Source: Bacteroidia bacterium
GTDB taxonomy: Bacteria; Bacteroidota; Bacteroidia; Cytophagales; Cyclobacteriaceae
Assembly (NCBI GenBank): GCA_030425425.1
Contig: JAUIAO010000019.1
Location: forward strand, 29,198 to 93,197
Direction: 5' to 3'
DNA length: 64,000 bases
In this document: positions 35,539 through 42,118 of the stretch, piece by piece
Numbering within the stretch: the stretch's first letter is position 1
Layout: each line of letters opens with the position of its first letter
Position numbers and translations under genes: made by a program
The notes under the pieces: model-generated
The model's database searches: none
The model's input: only the letters and a program-made list of their open reading frames with translations
What the model was told of the DNA's origin: nothing

Positions 35539-36774
35539 ATGAAAAAAAGATTGCATTTATTCGAAGGCTACGGTGTAGAACTCGAATATATGATCGTTGA
35601 GAAATCCTCACTCAACGTAAGTCCTGTGGCTGATGTGATTCTTCGTGATGAGCAACACGAAGTAGTTGGGACGCTGGAGCAGGGAATGACCGCCTGGAGC
35701 AACGAGCTCGTGTCCCATGTGATCGAAGTGAAAGGTAATGGCCCCAAAAGTGATTTGGTGGCACTTAGAGATAAAATGGTTGCGGACATCAGGCAAATCA
35801 ATGAACAACTGAGTGCGATTGGTTGTCAGCTGTTGTCATCTGCGGCGCACCCGTGGATGAATCCAGAAAAGGAAACCAAACTTTGGGAATATGAAAATCA
35901 GGAGATTTATCACCTCTATGATCGCATTTTTAACTGTAAAGGACATGGCTGGTCCAATTTGCAGAGTACACACATCAATCTGCCATTCTACGATGATGAA
36001 GAGTTCTCAAGACTTCATACGGCTATTAGGTTTCTAATGCCGATGATACCGGCTTTGACTGCTTCCAGTCCGATTTTGGATGAGAAGTTTACTGGCTATA
36101 TCGATAAGCGTCTCTACTATTATGAAAAAAACCAGGCTAAGATTCCCATAATCACCGGAAAAGTGGTGCCAGAGAGGCTTTTTAGTAAGCATCAGTATCA
36201 GAAGCATGTCTATGATCATATCGCTAAGAGTTTAGCTCCGCTAGATCCTAATCAGATTTTAGAGCCGGTTTGGGTCAACTCCCGTGGTGCGATGGCTCGA
36301 TTCGATCGTGGTGCAATTGAGATCAGAATCATTGATATCCAGGAATGCGTGAGTGCAGATTTGGCAGTAGTAGCATTGATCACGGAAGCTGTGAAAATGC
36401 TGGTGCAAGGCAAGTTGATTCCTTTTAACACGCAGGAAACTTTTGAGACACAAGAACTTTATGACATCTTCAAAGCTTGTGTGAAATATGGAAGCAAAGC
36501 GGAAATAACCGATGAGGCTTATCTGGAGGCATGGGGATATAAGGAGTCTATCACTGGGAATCAGTTTTGGAATAACCTGATTGATTTGGTGGAGGAGAAA
36601 TCTCCTGAGTTCAAATCAAACTGGTCTGCGACCATAACAGAAATCGTGAAGGATGGCACATTGGCAGAACGTATTCTTAAGGCTGTAAATAAAGATTTTT
36701 CCAGAGAAAACCTGAAAGATGTTTATTCCAGAATTGGTAATTGTCTGCAAAACGATCAGATTTTCACTGTATGA
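35539..36774 (+). CDS. GCS2-family carboxylate-amine ligase (glutamate-cysteine ligase-like)
   Basis: This encodes 411 residues related to the second glutamate-cysteine ligase family. Visible motifs are EGYGVELEYMIVE at the N-terminus (metal Glu), VIEVKGNGPK, STHINLPF near 142, LTASSPILDEKFTGYIDKRLYYY near 183, and ARFDRGAIEIRIIDIQECVSADLAV near 255. Because it lies beside another amide ligase and two hydrolases, ordinary glutathione synthesis is less likely than a peptide tag or a small amide product. It overlaps the next gene by four bases. Confidence 0.9.
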   Translation: MKKRLHLFEGYGVELEYMIVEKSSLNVSPVADVILRDEQHEVVGTLEQGMTAWSNELVSHVIEVKGNGPKSDLVALRDKMVADIRQINEQLSAIGCQLLSSAAHPWMNPEKETKLWEYENQEIYHLYDRIFNCKGHGWSNLQSTHINLPFYDDEEFSRLHTAIRFLMPMIPALTASSPILDEKFTGYIDKRLYYYEKNQAKIPIITGKVVPERLFSKHQYQKHVYDHIAKSLAPLDPNQILEPVWVNSRGAMARFDRGAIEIRIIDIQECVSADLAVVALITEAVKMLVQGKLIPFNTQETFETQELYDIFKACVKYGSKAEITDEAYLEAWGYKESITGNQFWNNLIDLVEEKSPEFKSNWSATITEIVKDGTLAERILKAVNKDFSRENLKDVYSRIGNCLQNDQIFTV

Positions 36775-37469
36775 AAAAACTAGTACCTGTAATTTCTTGC
36801 GAGCACGCGGGTAACCAGGTGCCAAAAGCTTATGCCTATCTTTTTAGCAAGGCCAAAGAAGACCTCTACTCACATCGCGGCTGGGATCCGGGAGCAATGC
36901 AATGGGCCGAATCATTGGCGAAGTGTTTGGATGTTCCGCTTTTTAGTTATCCTTGGACGAGGTTGCTTGTGGAGATTAATCGCTCTGAAGATAATCCTGA
37001 TTTATTTTCTAAATACTCCACCGGACTGTCTAAATCAGTAAAGAATTATTTACTTGATCAGTATTATCGTCCTCACAGACATAAGGTAAAAGCTCATATC
37101 AAAGCGCTGATTGCTGATGGATCTACGGTGGTTCATTTGGGGATTCATTCTTTTACTCCGATCTGGAATGGAGAGGAGCGGCAGGTTGATATGGGTTTGT
37201 TGTTTGATGAAGATCGGGCTTTGGAGATTGAGCTCTGTAGTAAACTAAAAAAGGAGTTGGATATTCTGGCCCCTGAAAACAAAATTCGGTTCAACGAGCC
37301 ATATCTGGGTAAAGACGATGGCTTCACGACATATTTGCGGCAGCAATTCTCCGCCAAAAAGTATCTGGGTGTAGAAATCGAGATCAATCAGAAGTTTGTT
37401 CTTTCGGATTTAGGAAATGTGTCCAAGTTGTTGTGTGAAGGAGTTAGGAGGGTTCTGGAGGATTATTGA
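36771..37469 (+). CDS. N-formylglutamate amidohydrolase-like protein
   Basis: This encodes 232 residues from ATG 36771, which overlaps the GCS2 stop (ATGA). The family core is SCEHAGNQVP, HRGWDPGA, LLVEINRSEDNPDLFS, HLGIHSFTP and KKYLGVEIEINQKFV, with zinc-binding His and Glu. Family members hydrolyse N-formyl or N-acyl glutamate, and related proteins are found in amidoligase clusters rather than histidine degradation. No other hut gene is here. It is the last of the four contiguous genes; the matching AstE-like gene lies 3.5 kb further on. Confidence 0.9.
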   Translation: MKKLVPVISCEHAGNQVPKAYAYLFSKAKEDLYSHRGWDPGAMQWAESLAKCLDVPLFSYPWTRLLVEINRSEDNPDLFSKYSTGLSKSVKNYLLDQYYRPHRHKVKAHIKALIADGSTVVHLGIHSFTPIWNGEERQVDMGLLFDEDRALEIELCSKLKKELDILAPENKIRFNEPYLGKDDGFTTYLRQQFSAKKYLGVEIEINQKFVLSDLGNVSKLLCEGVRRVLEDY

Positions 37470-37555
37470 AGATTTCTTTTCTATCTTACAAATGCTGTTT
37501 TGGCTAAGTGAAAAATGAATTAGCTTAGTAAGCAAGAATTATCCCAGGATGTTTT

Positions 37556-37586
37556 CCGCCATGTTTTGTGTCCTCACAAAACTTGC
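37556..37586 (-). repeat. palindromic repeat, copy 1 (reverse)
   Basis: On the minus strand GTTTTGTG - AGGA - CACAAAAC form a perfect 8-bp hairpin, followed by GGCGG as in the other copies. The stem sequence differs from copies 2-7, but the loop and the GTG/CAC closing pairs are the same, so base pairing has been kept by changes on both sides. It faces copy 2 head to head. The bases 37470-37555 before it hold nothing recognisable. Confidence 0.75.
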
Positions 37587-37636
37587 GATGGAACTTCCGC
37601 CAATTTTGGTTTTTACTTACTCACTTGTCATGGTTT

Positions 37637-37664
37637 CGATTAGTGAGGACACTAATCGAGGCGG
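37637..37664 (+). repeat. palindromic repeat, copy 2
   Basis: CGATTAGTG - AGGA - CACTAATCG is a perfect 9-bp stem with tetraloop AGGA, followed by AGGCGG. It is one of the two best copies (with copy 7) and defines the consensus. Confidence 0.9.
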
Positions 37665-37675
37665 AAACTTGCTTT

Positions 37676-37702
37676 CGATCAGTGAGAACACTTATCGAGG
37701 CG
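37676..37702 (+). repeat. palindromic repeat, copy 3
   Basis: CGATCAGTG - AGAA - CACTTATCG with one mismatch in the stem, then AGGCG; 17 bases after the core of copy 2. The upstream ACTTGC is shared with copies 1, 5, 6 and 7. From 37703 to 37937, about 235 bases, nothing else is recognised. Confidence 0.85.
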
Positions 37703-37937
37703 AATGATACTTCAGATAAGACTTCCGATTGTTATTAATGTAGTGACAAGATAAAAAGCAATTACCAAGATTACTGTACTCACATTGCCTGCATTCGATG
37801 CGATTATTGCAGATACTTATCCAACCGAAGAGAAGAATTAAACACAAAATAGAAGTTTTGACAAAGAGGTATTCCTAAATTGAGTTGCATTTTTATTCGT
37901 TAATTAGTTATTTGCAAAACCATTAATTCTACTGTTG

Positions 37938-38675
37938 ATGAAATTCTTTTTGTTACTGATTTTTACTTCTTTGTCAGTATTTCAATTAAGCGCACAATCC
38001 AGCAAATGGGGAATTGGCTTGTCTGTGGGTACTCCACACCATGATTTAGAATTGGAGAATATTGAAAATCAAAATGATGAGAAAGGTGATTTCAAAAGTC
38101 ATTCTATCAACTATTCAGTTTCCATCAATTATCATTCTGATCATCACAACCAATGGAGGTTTCGGGTGGGAATGGTTGACATTTATCAAAAGACCGAAAT
38201 TCTTGACTATTCCTACACTGCAGAACGTCAAGAATACATGCGAGCACATGCAGCAAATCAACTAAAGCGATATGTTGCAGTTGGCTTTCTAAAAAGCAAG
38301 TCTTTTAAAAAGTTCAAATTATCCGCTGGTTTAGAGGTTCCTTTAATATCGAACGGGGCTTTTGAAGAAAAACGTGAGGGTGAATATCATTACCGAACAG
38401 ACGGGACTTTGATTGCTGGTTATGACAATTTTTACCGTCAAGATCAAGGGTATTCTATCGGTCTTACAGGGTTGATGGGATTGCGGTACTTTCTAACCCC
38501 AAAATTACAATTGGGGCTGGAAGTGCAAAGCTCATGGTTGCGTCATGTTGTCAGGGGTGGTGAGTTTTATGCTTATCAGGCTAATGATATAGAACCTGAA
38601 AAAATCACAAGTTTTAACCTGTCTGAAATAGAAACCTATACAGGACTCATGTTGGAAATTCAATACCATTTTTGA
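37938..38675 (+). CDS. predicted outer-membrane beta-barrel protein (paralogue 1)
   Basis: This encodes 245 residues. A signal peptide (MKFFLLLIFTSLSVFQLSAQ) is followed by alternating polar/hydrophobic strands and a C-terminal IQYHF, a terminal Phe as expected for barrel insertion. The mature start SSKWGIGLSVGTP matches SSKFGLGVDLFVP of the next gene, so the two are tandem paralogues; the rest of the barrel also corresponds (GLTGLMGLRYFLTPKLQLGLEV against VGAMGLRYFVLTHFSIGIEL). The start is ATG 37938 (a TTG precedes it directly). The gene belongs to the repeat-bounded insert in the amidoligase cluster. Confidence 0.85.
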   Translation: MKFFLLLIFTSLSVFQLSAQSSKWGIGLSVGTPHHDLELENIENQNDEKGDFKSHSINYSVSINYHSDHHNQWRFRVGMVDIYQKTEILDYSYTAERQEYMRAHAANQLKRYVAVGFLKSKSFKKFKLSAGLEVPLISNGAFEEKREGEYHYRTDGTLIAGYDNFYRQDQGYSIGLTGLMGLRYFLTPKLQLGLEVQSSWLRHVVRGGEFYAYQANDIEPEKITSFNLSEIETYTGLMLEIQYHF

Positions 38676-39379
38676 TGAGAAAGATCTTCATAATTATATC
38701 CGTGATCGGGACTATGTCTTTTTCTCAAGCTCAATCTTCGAAATTCGGGCTTGGGGTAGATTTATTTGTTCCTGAGATTGACCCCATCGAACAATATAAT
38801 CAACAATTCATTTTTGAAGGTGATCACAAAAGCAATGGTTTAGGAGTACAGTTTACGGGAACGTATGCCCTTGCTAAATCCTTTGCTCTGGCTCTCAAAG
38901 TTGGTAGGTCAAAGCAAACGAAGACTTCTGACTATGAATGGGAGGATCAGAACAGCATTCCTATTTGGTATAACACAGAAATAAACTGCTACCATTTCTA
39001 CAGCGGAATAGAGTGGGCAGATATGACCGCTAAAATACAACCTTATGTTGGTTTGGGATTTCAGTATATACTGCAGCCAGAATATGATGAAATACAGGAA
39101 ATGGTGCTGAATGGTTCTCAAGAGATGACTTCACAAAGTCGTTTCCCATCAACAAATCAATATGGAGTAGTTGGTGCTATGGGACTCAGGTATTTTGTTT
39201 TAACTCACTTTTCGATAGGCATAGAATTGAATGCTGCCTATATAAAAGAAAAAAGTGATGGCCACATATTGAAGAGATTTCAAGTTGATGATGATTTTGC
39301 CGAAATGGGGGAGATTTCAATTAACGAATGGGCATTTAAAAAACCGACGATGTTTCTAAGAATACAATATTGGTTTTAG
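38675..39379 (+). CDS. predicted outer-membrane beta-barrel protein (paralogue 2)
   Basis: This encodes 234 residues. It starts in the TGATG at the end of paralogue 1, so the pair is translationally coupled. A signal peptide (MRKIFIIISVIGTMSFSQAQ) precedes a barrel with AMGLRYFVLTHFSIGIELN and a terminal IQYWF. Identity with paralogue 1 is modest but covers the full length, indicating an old duplication. Function is unknown; the position inside the insert suggests surface or envelope activity. Confidence 0.85.
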   Translation: MRKIFIIISVIGTMSFSQAQSSKFGLGVDLFVPEIDPIEQYNQQFIFEGDHKSNGLGVQFTGTYALAKSFALALKVGRSKQTKTSDYEWEDQNSIPIWYNTEINCYHFYSGIEWADMTAKIQPYVGLGFQYILQPEYDEIQEMVLNGSQEMTSQSRFPSTNQYGVVGAMGLRYFVLTHFSIGIELNAAYIKEKSDGHILKRFQVDDDFAEMGEISINEWAFKKPTMFLRIQYWF

Positions 39380-39417
39380 TTCTATGCTATCTACCATTAA
39401 GAACCTTGTAATGATTT

Positions 39418-39444
39418 CGATTAGTGAGGACACTTATCGAGGCG
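39418..39444 (+). repeat. palindromic repeat, copy 4
   Basis: CGATTAGTG - AGGA - CACTTATCG (one T-T mismatch) and AGGCG. It lies between the second barrel gene and the next gene, whose ATG is 39 bases further on. Read as protein it gives ISEDTYRGV, which explains a false N-terminal extension of that gene. Confidence 0.85.
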
Positions 39445-39482
39445 TGAAACACTCTAATTACTGGATATATTCAAATTTAAAT

Positions 39483-40211
39483 ATGAAGGCATTTTTCACT
39501 TTTATCCTATCTCTTTTCATTTGGCTCTTGAATGCTCAAAATGTCGAAGACTTAAGGTTGGAGCGGTTGTATGAAGAGCAATTCAATCATTTTTATCAAG
39601 CTGATTATGACAATGCTTTGACTCTTTTTGATAGTATTCAGGTCAGAACAAATAATTCAACCATAGAGTCTATTCAAATGGCGCTGCATTCTTGTCAGCA
39701 GCTGATTAAAGATTCAGGTAATGTTGATCATTTGGAAGAATTGACGATTCGAAAAGAATATTTAACCGCGCTACTGAAATGGAGAAATTATCATGCTGCG
39801 CAATCAAAGCTGGAAGAAAATGAATTAAAACTAGCAGATGAAGAATTGTACAGGAAAAGCTACAATGACAATACAATCTACCCTAAAAATGGAAGGTTCA
39901 TTTGGAAGGATCAAAAATATAAACTCTTTGAATTAGAGGATGAACTTATGAGGTTTGAAGATTCTGCAGTAGAATATGAATTGTATAAGAAAAACATCCG
40001 TACCTCTCAGTTATTGATAACGGGAACGTTGGTTTCTTATTTTGCTGCAGCATTGATTGGTAATAAGAATAGTACTGTGGCAGGGAGCTTGATGCTGTTT
40101 GGGTTTAGTTCTAATCTGGTCACCATACCATTTGCATCAAGAGCGACCAATCACTGGAGAAAGTCCATTTGGCATTATAATAGAGAAGTGACTTTGACGG
40201 AGATAGATTGA
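39483..40211 (+). CDS. secreted TPR-like protein with C-terminal helices
   Basis: This encodes 242 residues. A signal peptide (MKAFFTFILSLFIWLLNAQ) leads to a helical part with FNHFYQADYDNALTLFDSIQ, which looks like a degenerate TPR pair, a charged coiled section (about 95-160), and two hydrophobic segments near 170-215 followed by ATNHWRKSIWHYNREV. The combination of TPR, helix pair and a W-x-Y-N-R end is common in Bacteroidota proteins of unknown role. I start at ATG 39483; any earlier start would include repeat 4. Confidence 0.75.
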   Translation: MKAFFTFILSLFIWLLNAQNVEDLRLERLYEEQFNHFYQADYDNALTLFDSIQVRTNNSTIESIQMALHSCQQLIKDSGNVDHLEELTIRKEYLTALLKWRNYHAAQSKLEENELKLADEELYRKSYNDNTIYPKNGRFIWKDQKYKLFELEDELMRFEDSAVEYELYKKNIRTSQLLITGTLVSYFAAALIGNKNSTVAGSLMLFGFSSNLVTIPFASRATNHWRKSIWHYNREVTLTEID

Positions 40212-40264
40212 AGCTTATTACAAATTGGTATAACCAAGATTTCTGTCATTCCAAAACTTGCTGT

Positions 40265-40292
40265 CGATCAGTGAGGACACTTTTCGAGGCGG
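40265..40292 (+). repeat. palindromic repeat, copy 5
   Basis: CGATCAGTG - AGGA - CACTTTTCG has two mismatches in the stem and is followed by AGGCGG. AACTTGC precedes it as in copies 1 and 3. It ends seven bases before the lipoprotein ATG. Confidence 0.82.
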
Positions 40293-40299
40293 AAAAGAT

Positions 40300-40806
40300 A
40301 TGTATATGAAAATTCAAATATTTACCTCCTTATGTTCATTGCTACTTTTCGCATGTAGCCCTGATGAGCCTAACCCTGTTGCTCTGAATGGAGAATTCAC
40401 TATTGATGGGGAATCTTATGACCTTAAAGTTTCGCGGAAAATATCGACTGGCTTACCTACTGGATTAAGAGATATCCGGTTGTTGTTTTTCTCAAAGCCA
40501 TATCCAATTGAAGGGGAGGATGTGGAAAATCTTCACATGATTGGAATAGACATTATGATTATGGATGAGGATTTTGTCGGAAACTACGAATTAACAGGAG
40601 ATTTAGGACCCAGTAGTATGCTTTTCGCATATGCAACAACTGAGCTAACTATAAGAAATTCTCAATATATCTCAGGGTCTTTCTATGAGTTTAAAGACGG
40701 TGAACTCTCAATTTCTAAAACTGGAAAAGGATACCATTTTGAATTTAATCTTACAGACAGTACCAACACAGTATTGATAGGACATTATGAAGGAATAATT
40801 GAATAA
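40300..40806 (+). CDS. lipoprotein of unknown function
   Basis: This encodes 168 residues (166 if the second Met is used). The signal peptide ends LLFACSPDE with the lipobox Cys. The mature part has GEFTIDGESYDLKVSRKI and later FKDGELSISKTGKGYHFEFNL, a pattern of small beta-sandwich lipoproteins seen beside barrel proteins in this phylum. It is the last gene of the repeat-bounded insert. A longer frame from TTG 40258 runs through repeat 5 and is not used. Confidence 0.75.
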   Translation: MYMKIQIFTSLCSLLLFACSPDEPNPVALNGEFTIDGESYDLKVSRKISTGLPTGLRDIRLLFFSKPYPIEGEDVENLHMIGIDIMIMDEDFVGNYELTGDLGPSSMLFAYATTELTIRNSQYISGSFYEFKDGELSISKTGKGYHFEFNLTDSTNTVLIGHYEGIIE

Positions 40807-40823
40807 GGTGGATACCAATTTTT

Positions 40824-40855
40824 CTCGCCAAGTTTCCTATCCTCACAAAACTTGC
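40824..40855 (-). repeat. palindromic repeat, copy 6 (reverse, decayed)
   Basis: On the minus strand AAGTTTTGTG - AGGA - TAGGAAACTT keeps the loop and the outer stem pairs but has two or three broken inner pairs, then GGCGAG. It shares CCTCACAAAACTTGC (plus strand) with copy 1. Like copy 1 it stands head to head with a forward copy. Confidence 0.65.
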
Positions 40856-40863
40856 AATAGTTC

Positions 40864-40890
40864 CGATTAGTGAGGACACTAATCGAGGCG
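40864..40890 (+). repeat. palindromic repeat, copy 7
   Basis: CGATTAGTG - AGGA - CACTAATCG is identical in the core to copy 2, followed by AGGCG. Copies 1-2 and 6-7 therefore form similar head-to-head pairs at both ends of the 3.3 kb insert. Confidence 0.9.
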
Positions 40891-40997
40891 TAAAAGTGAG
40901 GCTTAAAGTTTCAATTATTTAGGACATCTATCTTTAGAATCGAAGATTCCAATTCTCCACGCTAACTTGCAGTCGGTTGATTTAACTTCCATTCACT

Positions 40998-41939
40998 ATG
41001 ATCATCAGAATAGCCGGTACGCCTGTTTCCCCCGGGGAAACTGCCAAAATAGACGCCAACATAGCCAAGTTACCTTCCGGGACAATTATCGATATTCCGA
41101 TCATCGTACACCGCTCCAAGAAACCAGGCCCAACATTACTGTTGCTGGCCGGCATGCACGGTGATGAGATCAATGGTGTGGAGATCATGAGGAGGATCAT
41201 TCGTGAGAAGCTTTACAAAGTGGATAAAGGCTCTGTGATCTGCATTCCGATTATCAATGTGTATGGATTCATCAACTTTTCACGTGAGGTGCCGGATGGT
41301 AAGGATATTAACCGGTCTTTTCCGGGTAATAGGAATGGATCTCTGGCCAGTCAGGTGGCGCATTTCCTGATGGAAGAAATCATACCGCACATTGATTATG
41401 GAATCGATTTTCATACCGGAGGAGCAAGGATCAATAATTTTCCACAGATCCGGGTAAAAGCTGATGACGAGGAAAACCTTAAATTGGCGAAAGCCTTTGG
41501 TACACGATTTACTCTCAATTCGCCACATAGAGATAAGTCCTTGAGAAAAGAGGCGTTCAAACACAACAAGAGAATATTGGTCTATGAAGGTGGCGAATCG
41601 CTGAGATTGCGTAAGAATGCCATAGATGAAGGAATCAGTGGGATGCTTCGTGTGATGAAGTATCTGGACATGCGAAAAGAAGCACCGGCATCCAAATATC
41701 AAACGAAAATGATTGCTCGTTCTTCATGGATCAGAGCCAAAGCCGCAGGTCTGCATTATTCTGATGTTCGCAATGGTACAACGGTAGAAAATAAAGAGGT
41801 TTTGGGAGAGATTTGTGACCCTTTTGGCACCTTCCAAAACAAGATTAAAATGCCAGGTAAGGGACATGTTTTGGCAGTCAACAACAACCCTGTAATTAAT
41901 CGTGGAGATGCACTGTATCATATCGGTTACGAAGAGTAA
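40998..41939 (+). CDS. AstE/aspartoacylase-family zinc deacylase
   Basis: This encodes 313 residues. The zinc site of the succinylglutamate desuccinylase/aspartoacylase family is readable: AGMHGDEINGVE (His and Glu) and GIDFHTGG (His), with DGKDINRSFPGN between them, and a catalytic Glu likely in VYEGGES near 195. The C-terminal part (IARSSWIRAKAAGLHY and GKGHVLAVNNNP) is the usual beta domain. This family joins RimK, GCS2 and amidohydrolase genes in known amidoligase clusters, so it most likely belongs functionally with 33361-37469. No arginine-degradation (ast) gene lies near. Confidence 0.9.
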   Translation: MIIRIAGTPVSPGETAKIDANIAKLPSGTIIDIPIIVHRSKKPGPTLLLLAGMHGDEINGVEIMRRIIREKLYKVDKGSVICIPIINVYGFINFSREVPDGKDINRSFPGNRNGSLASQVAHFLMEEIIPHIDYGIDFHTGGARINNFPQIRVKADDEENLKLAKAFGTRFTLNSPHRDKSLRKEAFKHNKRILVYEGGESLRLRKNAIDEGISGMLRVMKYLDMRKEAPASKYQTKMIARSSWIRAKAAGLHYSDVRNGTTVENKEVLGEICDPFGTFQNKIKMPGKGHVLAVNNNPVINRGDALYHIGYEE

Positions 41940-42012
41940 TCGAATGCATTACAGGTATTCCAGATTGTTATAATTGAAGGATTAAGTCACTCATTTTAAG
42001 GAACTTTCACTC

Positions 42013-42026
42013 TACAAACGTTTGCA
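42013..42026. promoter_or_regulatory. candidate LacI-family operator
   Basis: TACAAACGTTTGCA is an imperfect palindrome centred on AAACGTTT, near the TGCAAACGTTTGCA type bound by LacI-family sugar regulators. It lies 92 bases before the phosphorylase-like gene, in a 179-base gap. Confidence 0.4.
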
Positions 42027-42118
42027 GTTAAATTCCTGTGAATTCTTTTACCAGTGGTGCCATATAGTCATTGAGAACACCTAATTTCACGTTCTTTTTA
42101 AGACAATTTACAACTACA

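Noticed and set aside
39384..39482. In-frame extension of the TPR-like gene upstream to 39384
   Set aside because: The added residues (including ISEDTYRG) come from repeat copy 4, and the inner ATG at 39483 gives a clean signal peptide.
40258..40299. Extension of the lipoprotein gene to a TTG at 40258
   Set aside because: It passes through repeat copy 5 and destroys the lipoprotein signal; the ATG at 40300 is better.
37556..40890. Integron cassette array with attC sites
   Set aside because: Repeats follow or precede genes as attC would, but they lack the GTTRRRY-type core, are only about 22-28 bases long, occur on both strands, and no tyrosine integrase is present in the window.
37556..40890. 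CRISPR array
   Set aside because: Spacing is irregular (12 bases to about 1.7 kb), copies face both ways, and genes lie between them.
41280..41702. 140-residue minus-strand frame in the AstE-like gene
   Set aside because: It is antisense to the zinc-site coding region and has no recognisable features.
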